Shown piece by piece: positions 1 through 5,869 of a stretch of 7,896 nucleotides of DNA. The stretch is from positions 1 through 7,896 of the forward strand of contig JAPOSJ010000130.1 in the NCBI GenBank assembly GCA_026709745.1. The letters run 5' to 3'. Positions within the stretch are counted from its first letter, which is position 1. Each line of letters opens with the position of its first letter. This stretch comes from Candidatus Dadabacteria bacterium (GTDB taxonomy: Bacteria; Desulfobacterota_D; UBA1144; Nemesobacterales; Nemesobacteraceae). The position numbers and the translations under genes are program-made. The notes beneath the pieces were generated by a model that was given only the letters and a program-made list of their open reading frames with translations, had not been told where the DNA came from and did not search any database.

Positions 1-467
1 CCAGAAAATCGCTTGATGTAGTGCTTAACCCTTGAGTTTCTCTTTATTGGGAACTTTATATCTTCAGGCTCAGACTCCGAAGAGGACGCCATACTTTCTG
101 AGACTGAGATCTTTCCGGTTCCACGTTCTCTTCCTTGAGAGTCAGGAGCCTGCCTCGCAGCATCGGTAGGCGGACCTACTAATGCGGTATCTGCGTCTGT
201 TCTTGAAGGTTCTTCTGTTTGCGCATCAACAATTTTCTTGCTGGCAGTTTCCTCATCAGATTCCTCTATTTCGTTAAACAGATCCTTCTCAGTGTCATCC
301 AGAGGTCCCTGTCCAGTTTGCGGCTCTTCCACTGTGTATTCGGACGGGAAGAGGAAAGGATTAAGAGAATCTTGACTTGCGGCGGATGCCCATGGAACAA
401 AAAAGGCTAAAAGCACCCAAATTATCACTGTTAAGTTCATGTTAATTTTCTTTAGTGAGAAACTCAT
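1..467 (-). CDS. Secreted protein, N-terminal part; probable MltD-like lytic transglycosylase precursor (runs off left edge)
   Basis: The frame is open from the ATG at 467 to the window edge: 155 complete codons, C-terminus missing. Residues 1-29 form a Sec signal peptide: KK at 6-7, a hydrophobic core at about 11-25, then W-A-S-A before a probable cleavage at A29/A30. Residues 30-135 are polar and acidic, for example DDTEKDLFNEIEESDEE at 57-73, and are probably a disordered linker. From about 138 the sequence IKFPIKRNSRVKHYIKRF resembles the segment (hydrophobic-PI..N..V...I..F) just before the catalytic domain of MltD-type murein lytic transglycosylases. The catalytic glutamate would lie outside the window, so the family call is an inference. 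An internal ATG at 440 is possible, but it would remove the positively charged n-region, so 467 is preferred although neither start has a strong RBS. The gene diverges from ddl, which fits a cell-wall role. Confidence 0.6.
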   Translation of the reverse strand, partial: MSFSLKKINMNLTVIIWVLLAFFVPWASAASQDSLNPFLFPSEYTVEEPQTGQGPLDDTEKDLFNEIEESDEETASKKIVDAQTEEPSRTDADTALVGPPTDAARQAPDSQGRERGTGKISVSESMASSSESEPEDIKFPIKRNSRVKHYIKRFS

Positions 468-570
468 CCGTTGTGGCCCGCACGGTTTCTGAATACTGAA
501 TTCACATGCGGAACGGTGATGTTCCAACAAAGTCTCCCGGTTTGTTTTTCTTACAACTGTTCCTAAAATA

Positions 571-599
571 ATCTTAGCTATTATAGTTTGAATAGTCAA
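571..599 (-). promoter_or_regulatory. Candidate sigma70-type promoter for the left-edge secreted protein gene
   Basis: On the minus strand TTGACT (599-594; 5 of 6 to consensus) is followed after 17 bp by TAAGAT (576-571; 4 of 6). A perfect TATAAT also lies in the spacer (585-580) but has no matching -35 at normal spacing. Predicted transcription would start near 564, giving a leader of about 100 nt before the start at 467. This is a prediction by eye. Confidence 0.35.
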
Positions 600-617
600 A
601 GCATATTGTCAGGAACT

Positions 618-646
618 TTGTAACAATAGACTTCATAAGCTAACAT
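618..646 (+). promoter_or_regulatory. Candidate weak promoter for ddl
   Basis: TTGTAA (618-623) and TAACAT (641-646) are separated by exactly 17 bp. Each matches the sigma70 consensus at 4 of 6 positions. The leader to the TTG start at 703 would be about 50 nt. The AT-rich 470-702 gap between the divergent genes must hold promoters for both, but this particular choice is uncertain. Confidence 0.22.
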
Positions 647-690
647 CTTCCCTTGTCTTTCACAAAGTTTTTCCTGACCGACTATTTTCT

Positions 691-706
691 GGGAGTCATG
701 AGTTGA
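691..706 (+). promoter_or_regulatory. Ribosome binding site and two-codon mini-ORF deciding the TTG start of ddl
   Basis: GGGAG at 691-695 lies 7 nt before the TTG at 703, the spacing expected of a Shine-Dalgarno site. It lies only 2 nt before an ATG at 698, which reads ATG AGT TGA and stops. The TGA (704-706) overlaps the TTG, so any ribosome starting at 698 would stop on the ddl start codon. The Ddl family N-terminus (K-x-IAVLFGG) begins right after the TTG, which confirms that start. Confidence 0.6.
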
Positions 707-1815
707 GCAGAAAAACAATTGCGGTACTCTTCGGCGGCGTTTCGGTTGAACATGAAATATCGCTTGTTTCATCAAAATTTATTATTGCCAGCCTGAATCC
801 TTTGAAGTTTGCATTGCTTCCGGTCTTCATTTCTAAAGAAGGGATCTGGCGTAGAGCCATTGTTGAGAACTGGAATGATGGAGAACCTCCCGCTCTGGTT
901 CCTGATTCTGAAATTGTCCCTATGTTGCAGGGTTTTTCCCCCGGACGTTTTGCTGAAGTGGTCTCGGGACAGATAAAGAAGATATTCTCCGTGGATACAA
1001 TTTTTCCTGTTCTTCACGGAACCTTCGGTGAGGATGGGGCGGTACAGGGACTTATAGATCTTATGGGGGTTCCCTGTGTCGGAGCAGACCTGCTCGGGTC
1101 GTCGCTGTGCATTGATAAGATAGTTTCAAAGATCATTCTCAGGGACAGCGGTATTCCAGTTGTTCCGTTCTTCGGTTTCTCAAAAACTGAATGGAGACAG
1201 GGCAGAGAGGAAATCCTCAGTCGTGCTGAGAAAGAGATAAGCTTTCCGTGCTTTGTTAAGTCCTCGAACTTGGGCTCAAGCGTAGGGGTTTCCAAGGTAA
1301 GTTCCGCGGAGGTGCTCACAGAAGCTGTGAACGCTTCTTTTGATTTTTCTGAAAGGGTGATCATAGAGCGTGCAGTAATGAATCCGAGGGAAGTAGAGGT
1401 AAGCGTGATGGGCAACGAGGAGCCACGAGCTTCAATTCCAGGGGAACTTTTTGTGAAAGGTGATTTTTACGATTACGAAAAGAAATACCATGATGAATCC
1501 ACGGAACTGCGTATTCCCTGTGACCTTAACCAAAGAACTCAGCAAAGGTTGAGAGACCTCGCCGTTGCTTCCTATTCCGCTCTTTGCTGCACCGGCATGG
1601 CGAGAGTGGATTTTCTGGTTGACACGGATGCAGATCAGGTGTTTGTAAGCGAGATAAACACCATTCCAGGCTTTACTCCCATAAGCATGTACCCGAAGCT
1701 TTGGGAGGCAAGTGGACTTTGCGTCGGAGAGATGTTAGAGACTCTGATTGCGCTTTCAGAGCAGAGATATGCGAGTAGAAAAGAACTCAGAACAGATTTT
1801 TCTTCTCCCGAGTAG
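703..1815 (+). CDS. ddl: D-alanine--D-alanine ligase
   Basis: This cytoplasmic ATP-grasp enzyme joins two D-alanines to make the dipeptide that ends the peptidoglycan stem peptide. The 370-residue protein is complete and of normal to slightly long length. The N-terminal domain starts KTIAVLFGGVSVEHEIS, where E16 matches the E. coli DdlB Glu15 that contacts substrate. H105 lies in VLHGTFGEDGAVQG and D138-K139 in the ATP-grasp entry. FVKSSNLGSSVGVSKV (184-199) is the nucleotide-binding segment. YDYEKKY (256-262) is the omega loop, with K261-Y262 matching DdlB Lys215-Tyr216. R301, E317 and N319 (SEINTIPGFT) match the Mg/ATP ligands. The tyrosine at 262 argues for a normal D-Ala-D-Ala ligase and against a VanA-type D-lactate ligase. 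The start is TTG at 703 with GGGAG 7 nt upstream. The last ~20 residues are a polar tail beyond the family core. The gene stands alone and diverges from the left-edge envelope gene; no clear terminator follows. Confidence 0.96.
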   Translation: MSRKTIAVLFGGVSVEHEISLVSSKFIIASLNPLKFALLPVFISKEGIWRRAIVENWNDGEPPALVPDSEIVPMLQGFSPGRFAEVVSGQIKKIFSVDTIFPVLHGTFGEDGAVQGLIDLMGVPCVGADLLGSSLCIDKIVSKIILRDSGIPVVPFFGFSKTEWRQGREEILSRAEKEISFPCFVKSSNLGSSVGVSKVSSAEVLTEAVNASFDFSERVIIERAVMNPREVEVSVMGNEEPRASIPGELFVKGDFYDYEKKYHDESTELRIPCDLNQRTQQRLRDLAVASYSALCCTGMARVDFLVDTDADQVFVSEINTIPGFTPISMYPKLWEASGLCVGEMLETLIALSEQRYASRKELRTDFSSPE

Positions 1816-2025
1816 TTCTCTATTGGGGAATTGTGTATTTAAGCTCAAACATTCATAAGACTACTTCTCTTTAAGACTGGTAATGATTTACTTCATAATG
1901 CAAAAAAGTTAATAGTTGGAGGGGGTGAAATAGGATTTTTGACTTGTTTTGCTAATAGAGTAGATTAGGGATGTAATTTACAGATCAGAAAAAATGGGAA
2001 GTCTTACTTACTTGCGAGGTAGAAA
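1816..2025. other. AT-rich intergenic stretch between ddl and the small-gene islet
   Basis: No coding frame is convincing here. A purine-rich GGAGGGGGTG at 1919-1928 looks like a strong Shine-Dalgarno site, but the GTG after it reads GTG AAA TAG, so it may be a relic. A 6-bp inverted repeat (AGTAGT at 1811-1816, ACTACT at 1860-1865) encloses a 43-nt loop and does not make a plausible terminator. A candidate promoter for the next gene lies at 1939-1966. Confidence 0.5.
1939..1966 (+). promoter_or_regulatory. Candidate promoter for the 86-residue small gene
   Basis: TTGACT (1939-1944; 5 of 6 to the -35 consensus), a 16-bp spacer and TAGATT (1961-1966; 4 of 6 to TATAAT). The predicted leader is about 50 nt. 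Seen by eye only. Confidence 0.35.
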
Positions 2026-2286
2026 ATGCCTGAAGAAAAAATTAGTTTTGTAGATGCCCTAGGTCAAGCTCAAACTGGTACGAGAGTTGCGATCGAAGAA
2101 TCCATAGAGCGTTTTAGTATTGTCAAGCTCGCTGATGGAAGCGTACTTGAAGTTAAAATGGGTGTAGTTGAAGCGATCAGGCTTGATAACTTGTGGGATG
2201 AACGAGGGAATCCAGTCTACTCCATCAGAAAGAACGATATCGTTACGACTATCAGTGCTCTGGATTCCCGTAAAAAAGGAGAGTAA
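2026..2286 (+). CDS. Small conserved-looking hypothetical protein (86 aa), predicted small beta-barrel
   Basis: I do not recognise a named family. A GAGG (2016-2019) stands 6 nt before the ATG, a good ribosome binding site. Residues 1-26 are polar and probably helical. Residues 27-77 look like a run of short beta strands: IERFSIVKLADGSVLEVKM, then VVEAIRLD, a turn with DERGNPVYSIRKN, and DIVTTI. The DG-S-x-LEVK and GNPVY turns suggest a compact SH3-like or ligand-binding barrel, which is an inference from pattern alone. The C-terminal SRKKGE is basic and polar. There is no signal peptide or membrane segment, so it should be cytoplasmic. Its 3' two-thirds is also covered on the other strand by the extension of the minus-strand small gene; the beta-strand pattern and RBS make this strand the better coding choice over 2059-2286. 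Confidence 0.7.
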   Translation: MPEEKISFVDALGQAQTGTRVAIEESIERFSIVKLADGSVLEVKMGVVEAIRLDNLWDERGNPVYSIRKNDIVTTISALDSRKKGE

Positions 2287-2502
2287 ATCCGTTATTTCAT
2301 CAAGAAGCTCACTTTTATTAAGATGGTTGGATGAGTACTCAAAAAAGCGTAGGATGATATCCCAAACAACCGGACAAACGCTTTCTCTATCTGAAACAAC
2401 AGCTTTTGATACTAGCCATTTTTCAAAATCTTTTAAGGATTTTTCGTCCTGACTCTTTTTAACAGAAAGAAATTTAGACTGGAGATCCGAAATAACTATC
2501 AT
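2059..2502 (-). CDS. Small hypothetical protein, antisense to its neighbour; N-terminal ~75 residues likely coding
   Basis: The ATG at 2502 is preceded on the minus strand by AGGTG with a 5-nt spacer (AGGTGTCGACATG), a good ribosome binding site. Residues 1-74, encoded outside the neighbouring gene, look like a helical cytoplasmic protein: DFEKWLVSKAV at 25-35 and VVWDIILRFFEYSSNHLNKSELLDEI at 45-70. This resembles a loose class of small bacterial helical proteins with a pattern like (FE.W)...(D-aliphatic-L..EYS..HL...EL). After residue 74 the frame stays open for 73 more codons, but it lies antisense to the 86-residue + gene and reads like shadow sequence. The true stop may have been lost by a rearrangement, or the whole 147 residues may be made. 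The start codon overlaps that of the following + strand gene within one CATG. Function unknown. Confidence 0.42.
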   Translation of the reverse strand: MIVISDLQSKFLSVKKSQDEKSLKDFEKWLVSKAVVSDRESVCPVVWDIILRFFEYSSNHLNKSELLDEITDLLSFFTGIQSTDSRNDIVLSDGVDWIPSFIPQVIKPDRFNYTHFNFKYASISELDNTKTLYGFFDRNSRTSLSLT

Positions 2503-2809
2503 GTCGACACCTATACGCTATATTTCACCAAAAGAAATCCGTGAACTTTTTAACTCTAATATACTTCCCGACATAGATCAAGGACTCTTTATAGTAGAAA
2601 TACAAACCGACAAACATCCTTCTTCTAACAAAGCAAGTGAACCATACTGTACAAGAAGTCAGTTTGTAAAGTATGTAGATAAATACAGCTTAAAAGAAAT
2701 AGCTTGGGCACATCGATACTTACGTCCTGATTTCACCATAGGGGCAAGTGGAAAACCAGATCCTAAAATGGTTCTTCTAGACGGAATTACTTACTATGTA
2801 CAAAGCTAA
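2501..2809 (+). CDS. Small hypothetical protein (102 aa) with an H-x-YLRPD...GASGKPDPK motif
   Basis: No named family is recognised, but the composition and motifs look like a genuine conserved protein. In order: ISPKEIRELFNSNILP (8-23), a helix and turn; a strand, LFIVEIQT (29-36); HPSSNKASEPYCTRSQF (39-55), rich in polar and possible ligand residues (H39, C50); a helix, VKYVDKYSLKEIAW; and AHRYLRPDFTIGASGKPDPK (70-89), a probable beta-hairpin with a glycine/proline turn; it ends VLLDGITYYV. No signal peptide or membrane segment is seen. The ATG at 2501 lacks a well-placed RBS: GGAGA sits at 2481-2485, about 15 nt away, so expression may be weak or a different start may be used. The gene is very AT-rich (17-19 G+C per 60 bases), which fits horizontal acquisition. 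It converges on the EamA gene with a 145-bp gap. Confidence 0.68.
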   Translation: MSTPIRYISPKEIRELFNSNILPDIDQGLFIVEIQTDKHPSSNKASEPYCTRSQFVKYVDKYSLKEIAWAHRYLRPDFTIGASGKPDPKMVLLDGITYYVQS

Positions 2810-2954
2810 ATATTTCCTTCTCCTCTTTTGAATTATCCTCTGCTAGCTTAAAATCAAGTTTTTTCTGAAGATTACCAGTGATTTCAGCAGGTTAGCTTAT
2901 TTTATGACTTATGTATACAATTCCCATAATTTCCATCACCACTTGAATACATAG

Positions 2955-3866
2955 TTATTTGCCAAGAATATCGTTTTTCTGCCCCCGGAATATAACAAGG
3001 AAAATTACTCCGGCGATTATAGAGGCTCCGCCGAGAAGCTTTGTTACCGATGGCAGGTCATCAAACAATACATGTGCGAAAATAAGCACGAAAATGGACT
3101 CCATAGGCATTACGGCTGTTGTTCTCGATATATCAAGAAGCTTTATGGCATGAAACTGGCTTCCTTTGGCTATATAGGCTCCGCATGCTCCTCCGCAGGC
3201 CATCATAATTGCCTGTTTGAGGCTTGGAGGCTCGAAGGTGCCGGTGAGTATAAGGTAAATGAAAAGAACTATGGATACCCCCAGCGTTCTAAGCGTGGCG
3301 ACCATTAACATGTTAAGGTCCTGTGCTGTTTTCTTTACCATGAAAGAGAGAAAGGAATACAGAAATGCAGCCCCGAGGGCCATAGCGGTTCCGAAGATAA
3401 GATAATCTTCCTTCTGGTAGGCCACTACAGATCCTCCGACTACAGTCATAGCTATTCCAATGCTCTCCCACCTGTTGAGTCTCTCCCCGAGGAAGATTAC
3501 TCCGAGCAGTAAAGCGAAAAGTGTCTGGGCTTTCATCAGAAACGAGGTAAGGGCTGGCCCGATCGTCCATAGCGCCACCATCCACATCGCGGCGCCTGCC
3601 GAGGTTATAACGGAACTCCAGATGAAGATGGCTTGGTACTCGCGGATTCTGCCAAGCTCCTTTCTCTGGGAGCGCAGGAAGGGAAACAGGATCAGGGCGA
3701 CTACAAAGGCTCCGAAGAACCAGAAAAAAGTGGAGGTTTCAGGATGAAGGTTGCTTCGCTCAAGGCCTTTACCTATGGCGTAGGAAAGGGCTGTGAAAAA
3801 AGCGGTGGCTATAAGGAAAAGATAGCCTTTTAGGGGGAGCTTTTCCTTTTTGTCAGTTCTATCCAT
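2955..3866 (-). CDS. EamA/DMT family inner-membrane transporter
   Basis: The 303-residue length and internal duplication are typical of the 10-helix drug/metabolite transporter superfamily. The first EamA repeat spans about 13-150 and the second about 158-295. Residues 1-12 (DRTDKKEKL) are cytoplasmic and basic. Helix-rich segments include LFLIATAFFTALSYAIGKGL, TFFWFFGAFVVALILFPFL and TSFLMKAQTLFALLLGVIFLGERLNRWESIGI; the last is the diagnostic F-L-G-E-R-x-x-x-x-x-x-G end of an EamA repeat. FDDLPSVTKLLGGASIIAGVIFLVIF is the matching end of repeat two, in which the usual E-R is replaced by DDL. The substrate is unknown; relatives export amino acids, nucleosides or other small metabolites. It is the last gene of the operon, its ATG overlapping the end of the BASS gene by 8 nt. 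A purine-rich GAGAGAG lies just before the start, so translation is probably coupled. No clear terminator is visible after 2955. Confidence 0.9.
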   Translation of the reverse strand: MDRTDKKEKLPLKGYLFLIATAFFTALSYAIGKGLERSNLHPETSTFFWFFGAFVVALILFPFLRSQRKELGRIREYQAIFIWSSVITSAGAAMWMVALWTIGPALTSFLMKAQTLFALLLGVIFLGERLNRWESIGIAMTVVGGSVVAYQKEDYLIFGTAMALGAAFLYSFLSFMVKKTAQDLNMLMVATLRTLGVSIVLFIYLILTGTFEPPSLKQAIMMACGGACGAYIAKGSQFHAIKLLDISRTTAVMPMESIFVLIFAHVLFDDLPSVTKLLGGASIIAGVIFLVIFRGQKNDILGK

Positions 3867-4794
3867 TGCTCTCTCTGTTTCTCCAAAGCCAGGCCACTAC
3901 GGCACCCGAGATATTATGCCAGATGCTGAAAAGCGCGGCGGGAAGGGCCGAGAGATAGCCGAAGTGCATGTGGGAGAGGGCCGCCGCGAGTCCGGAATTC
4001 TGCATCCCTACCTCCACGGATATGGCCCTGGCGCTGTTTTCTCCAAAGCCAAGTCCCTTTGCAATAAGATAGCCGCACGCAAGACCCAAGGCGTTATGAA
4101 TAATTACTATAAGTACAACCGCTGTGCCGACGGTTTTTATTGATTCTGCATTCAAAGCAACTATTATTCCTATAACAACAGCTATCATGACAGAAGATAC
4201 GGATGGTAGAAAAGGCAGCAGTATCTCTGATTTTTTCCCGACAAGTTTCCTCATGGCAACACCCACAAGTACCGGAAGCAGAACTATCTGAAGTGCGGAG
4301 ATAAAAAGATCGGTTACAGGAACCTCTATCCATCTTCCCGCGTAAACGTACATAAAAGCGGGCAGCAGAAACGGGCACAGCAGCGTTGAGACTGAAGTCA
4401 GAGTTACGGAAAGCGCAAGATCGCCTCTGGCCAGATAAGTGATCACGTTTGATGCCGTCCCGCCGGGGCATGAGCCGACGATAACGACCCCCGCGGCGAT
4501 CAGAGGACTTGCTCCGAAGGCTCCAGCGAGAAGGAATCCGAGAAGAGGCATCACGGCGTATTGCGCGAAGATGCCAGTAAAGATTTCAAGAGGTCTTGAG
4601 AATACCCTCCTGAAGTCATCTGTTCTGAGCGTTATCCCCATCGCAAACATTATCCCGGCGAGCATGGGTACTATGAGAAATCCCAGGTCCCGGAAGGCTG
4701 AGGGAAGGAAAAATGCCATGGCAGAGAACAGAACTATCCAAAGTATGAAAAACCTTGTTATAAGACCCGCAAGCGAAGTTAAAGCTCTTTTCAT
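3859..4794 (-). CDS. Bile acid:sodium symporter (BASS) family transporter
   Basis: This is a 311-residue, 9-10 helix inner-membrane protein of the BASS/SBF family, which couples Na+ entry to uptake of organic anions such as bile acids, pantothenate or keto acids. Family marks: IMFAMGITLRTDDFRRV (48-64) after the second helix; VGSCPGGTASNVITYLARGDLALSVTLTSVST (106-137), the first discontinuous helix with likely Na+ ligands S115, N116 and nearby S/T; and EVGMQNSGLAAAL (261-273), where E261 and Q265 match the second crossover helix residues of the structurally studied ASBT homologue. The substrate cannot be read from sequence; bacterial members seldom carry bile acids. The start at 4794 has only a weak RBS and lies 58 nt after the exbD stop, so it probably depends on read-through from the exbB promoter. 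The stop overlaps the EamA start by 8 nt. Confidence 0.94.
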   Translation of the reverse strand: MKRALTSLAGLITRFFILWIVLFSAMAFFLPSAFRDLGFLIVPMLAGIMFAMGITLRTDDFRRVFSRPLEIFTGIFAQYAVMPLLGFLLAGAFGASPLIAAGVVIVGSCPGGTASNVITYLARGDLALSVTLTSVSTLLCPFLLPAFMYVYAGRWIEVPVTDLFISALQIVLLPVLVGVAMRKLVGKKSEILLPFLPSVSSVMIAVVIGIIVALNAESIKTVGTAVVLIVIIHNALGLACGYLIAKGLGFGENSARAISVEVGMQNSGLAAALSHMHFGYLSALPAALFSIWHNISGAVVAWLWRNRESNG

Positions 4795-4852
4795 TGAATT
4801 CAGTTCTGCCTGTTACCTTCGGGGTTGTCTGGGAAGTAAATGTATGGGAGTT

Positions 4853-5251
4853 CTATTGCTTCGGTTCAACTCCGATTGCTATTTTGGAAAAGCCCTGGTT
4901 TTTTGCTAGGTCCATGGTGCTTACAACCGGACCATGCATGGCTTCGGAATCTGCTCTGATTATTATCAGGGTGTCTTTGTCGGGTATTTTCTGAAACTCC
5001 TGCTTAAGGGAGTTTGTAGAGTTCATAAGAACATCGTTGAAGTAGACTTTCCCGTCTCTGGAAATGTTTATATTTACATCTTTTATCTCTATAATCTCAC
5101 CTGTGGCTTTTGGAAGGTTGACTTTTATGCCGCTTGATATGGCGAAATTCAGAGTAAGAGCAAAGAAGATAAGCAGATTGAAGACCACGTCCACTATGGG
5201 AGCGAGGTCTATGCCGGAGCCGCTGAGAGATTTCCTCTTTGTGAATTTCAT
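4853..5251 (-). CDS. exbD: ExbD/TolR family biopolymer transport protein
   Basis: This 132-residue single-span protein has the normal ExbD length and order. The cytoplasmic N-terminus (KFTKRKS) is basic. The transmembrane helix, about 14-36, begins IDLAPIVDVVFNLLIFFALT, where D21 matches the essential proton-carrying Asp25 of E. coli ExbD. The periplasmic domain includes VNLPKATGE (44-52), INISRDGKVYFNDVLM (61-76) with the typical D-G turn, and DTLIIIRADSEAMHGPVVSTMDLAKNQGFSKIAIGVEP (93-130). With ExbB it forms a proton-driven motor that energises an outer-membrane process, usually through a TonB protein. No TonB or receptor gene is present in the window. The gene overlaps exbB by ATGA (5248-5251), so translation should be coupled. 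TolR is an alternative assignment, but no tolA, tolB or pal is nearby. Confidence 0.93.
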   Translation of the reverse strand: MKFTKRKSLSGSGIDLAPIVDVVFNLLIFFALTLNFAISSGIKVNLPKATGEIIEIKDVNINISRDGKVYFNDVLMNSTNSLKQEFQKIPDKDTLIIIRADSEAMHGPVVSTMDLAKNQGFSKIAIGVEPKQ

Positions 5252-5868
5252 AGGGATGACTTTACAGAAAAAGCTTCAAGTATTTTCTTGCCTTCCTCCT
5301 CAAGTTCGGAGACAAGCTCTCTGAATTTTCCGTCGGTGTATTTGTAGGCTATGAGAGCCGGGATCGCTATCGTGAGCCCAAGTGCTGTTGTGTAAAGAGC
5401 CTCCGAGATGCCTCCGGCGAGAGAAGGTGGATCCACTATATCTTTCTCCGATATAACGGCGAACACTTTTATCATGCCGGATATCGTTCCGAGAAGTCCG
5501 ATAAGAGTGCTTATGCTGCTTATGGTAAGCAGAGTGTCAATATATTTTTCAAGACCCTTAGCCTCTGCCTTTCCGACCGTTTCAATGGCTTCGTGCATTT
5601 CCTCTTTAGATTTGCCTGAATTCTGCGCGGCTGCGAGAGCCATTCTCGCTGCCACAGAATTATTAGAAGCGGAAAGGGATTTTGCTTCTTCAATTCCCTT
5701 TGTCTCAACAGTTTTGTACAGGTTTGAAAGAAATTCTTCTGGGAGAAGCTTCTTCTTCTGAAGGAAGTAAAACTTCTGAAGAAAAATTGCAAGTCCGAAT
5801 ATGGAACATAAAATCAGGGGAAAAATATATATTCCGCCCTTGGTAAACAGATCAGTAATTGCGTCCAT
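5248..5868 (-). CDS. exbB: ExbB/TolQ/MotA family proton channel protein
   Basis: A 206-residue inner-membrane protein with the three helices of the family. TM1 is at about 12-34 (GIYIFPLILCSIFGLAIFLQKFY). A large cytoplasmic domain (40-110) follows, with LLPEEFLSNLYKTVETKGIEEAKSL and the A/E/K-rich helix around 76-107. TM2 (112-138) contains the family signature LIGLLGTISGMIKVF. TM3 (153-177) reads GISEALYTTALGLTIAIPALIAY, with the conserved threonine, small residues and proline that line the proton path around the ExbD helix. The C-terminal tail (180-206) is charged. Start: ATG at 5868 with AAGGA at 5881-5877 and an 8-nt spacer. It is the first gene of the exbB-exbD-BASS-EamA operon and has a good promoter upstream. 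TolQ is the alternative name; without tol-pal neighbours ExbB fits better. Confidence 0.94.
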   Translation of the reverse strand: MDAITDLFTKGGIYIFPLILCSIFGLAIFLQKFYFLQKKKLLPEEFLSNLYKTVETKGIEEAKSLSASNNSVAARMALAAAQNSGKSKEEMHEAIETVGKAEAKGLEKYIDTLLTISSISTLIGLLGTISGMIKVFAVISEKDIVDPPSLAGGISEALYTTALGLTIAIPALIAYKYTDGKFRELVSELEEEGKKILEAFSVKSSL

Positions 5869-5869
5869 T

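Noticed and set aside
219..410. Short + strand open frame of 63 codons
   Set aside because: It lies antisense to the left-edge secreted protein gene, whose signal peptide and linker are far more protein-like.
703..1815. VanA-like D-Ala-D-lactate ligase (resistance gene)
   Set aside because: The omega loop keeps the KY pair typical of D-Ala-D-Ala ligases and no vanH or vanX partners are nearby.
1811..1871. AGTAGT/ACTACT inverted repeat followed by TCTCTTT as a ddl terminator
   Set aside because: Six base pairs around a 43-nt loop and a mixed pyrimidine tail would not form a stable intrinsic terminator.
1994..2053. Short frame starting ATG GGA AGT ahead of the 86-residue gene
   Set aside because: Only about 19 codons, out of frame with the next gene and with no Shine-Dalgarno.
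2168..2452. + strand open frame of 94 codons overlapping the 86-residue gene in another frame
   Set aside because: It overlaps two better-supported frames, has serine-rich low-information sequence and no RBS.
2845..2864. Small hairpin AGCTT-AAAATC-AAGTT with a T run after the 102-residue gene
   Set aside because: The stem has five pairs including a G-U and almost no GC; too weak to call a terminator.
2866..2888. CTGAA/TTCAG inverted repeat in the convergent gap
   Set aside because: The T run lies on the wrong side of the stem for either strand, so it does not fit a terminator.
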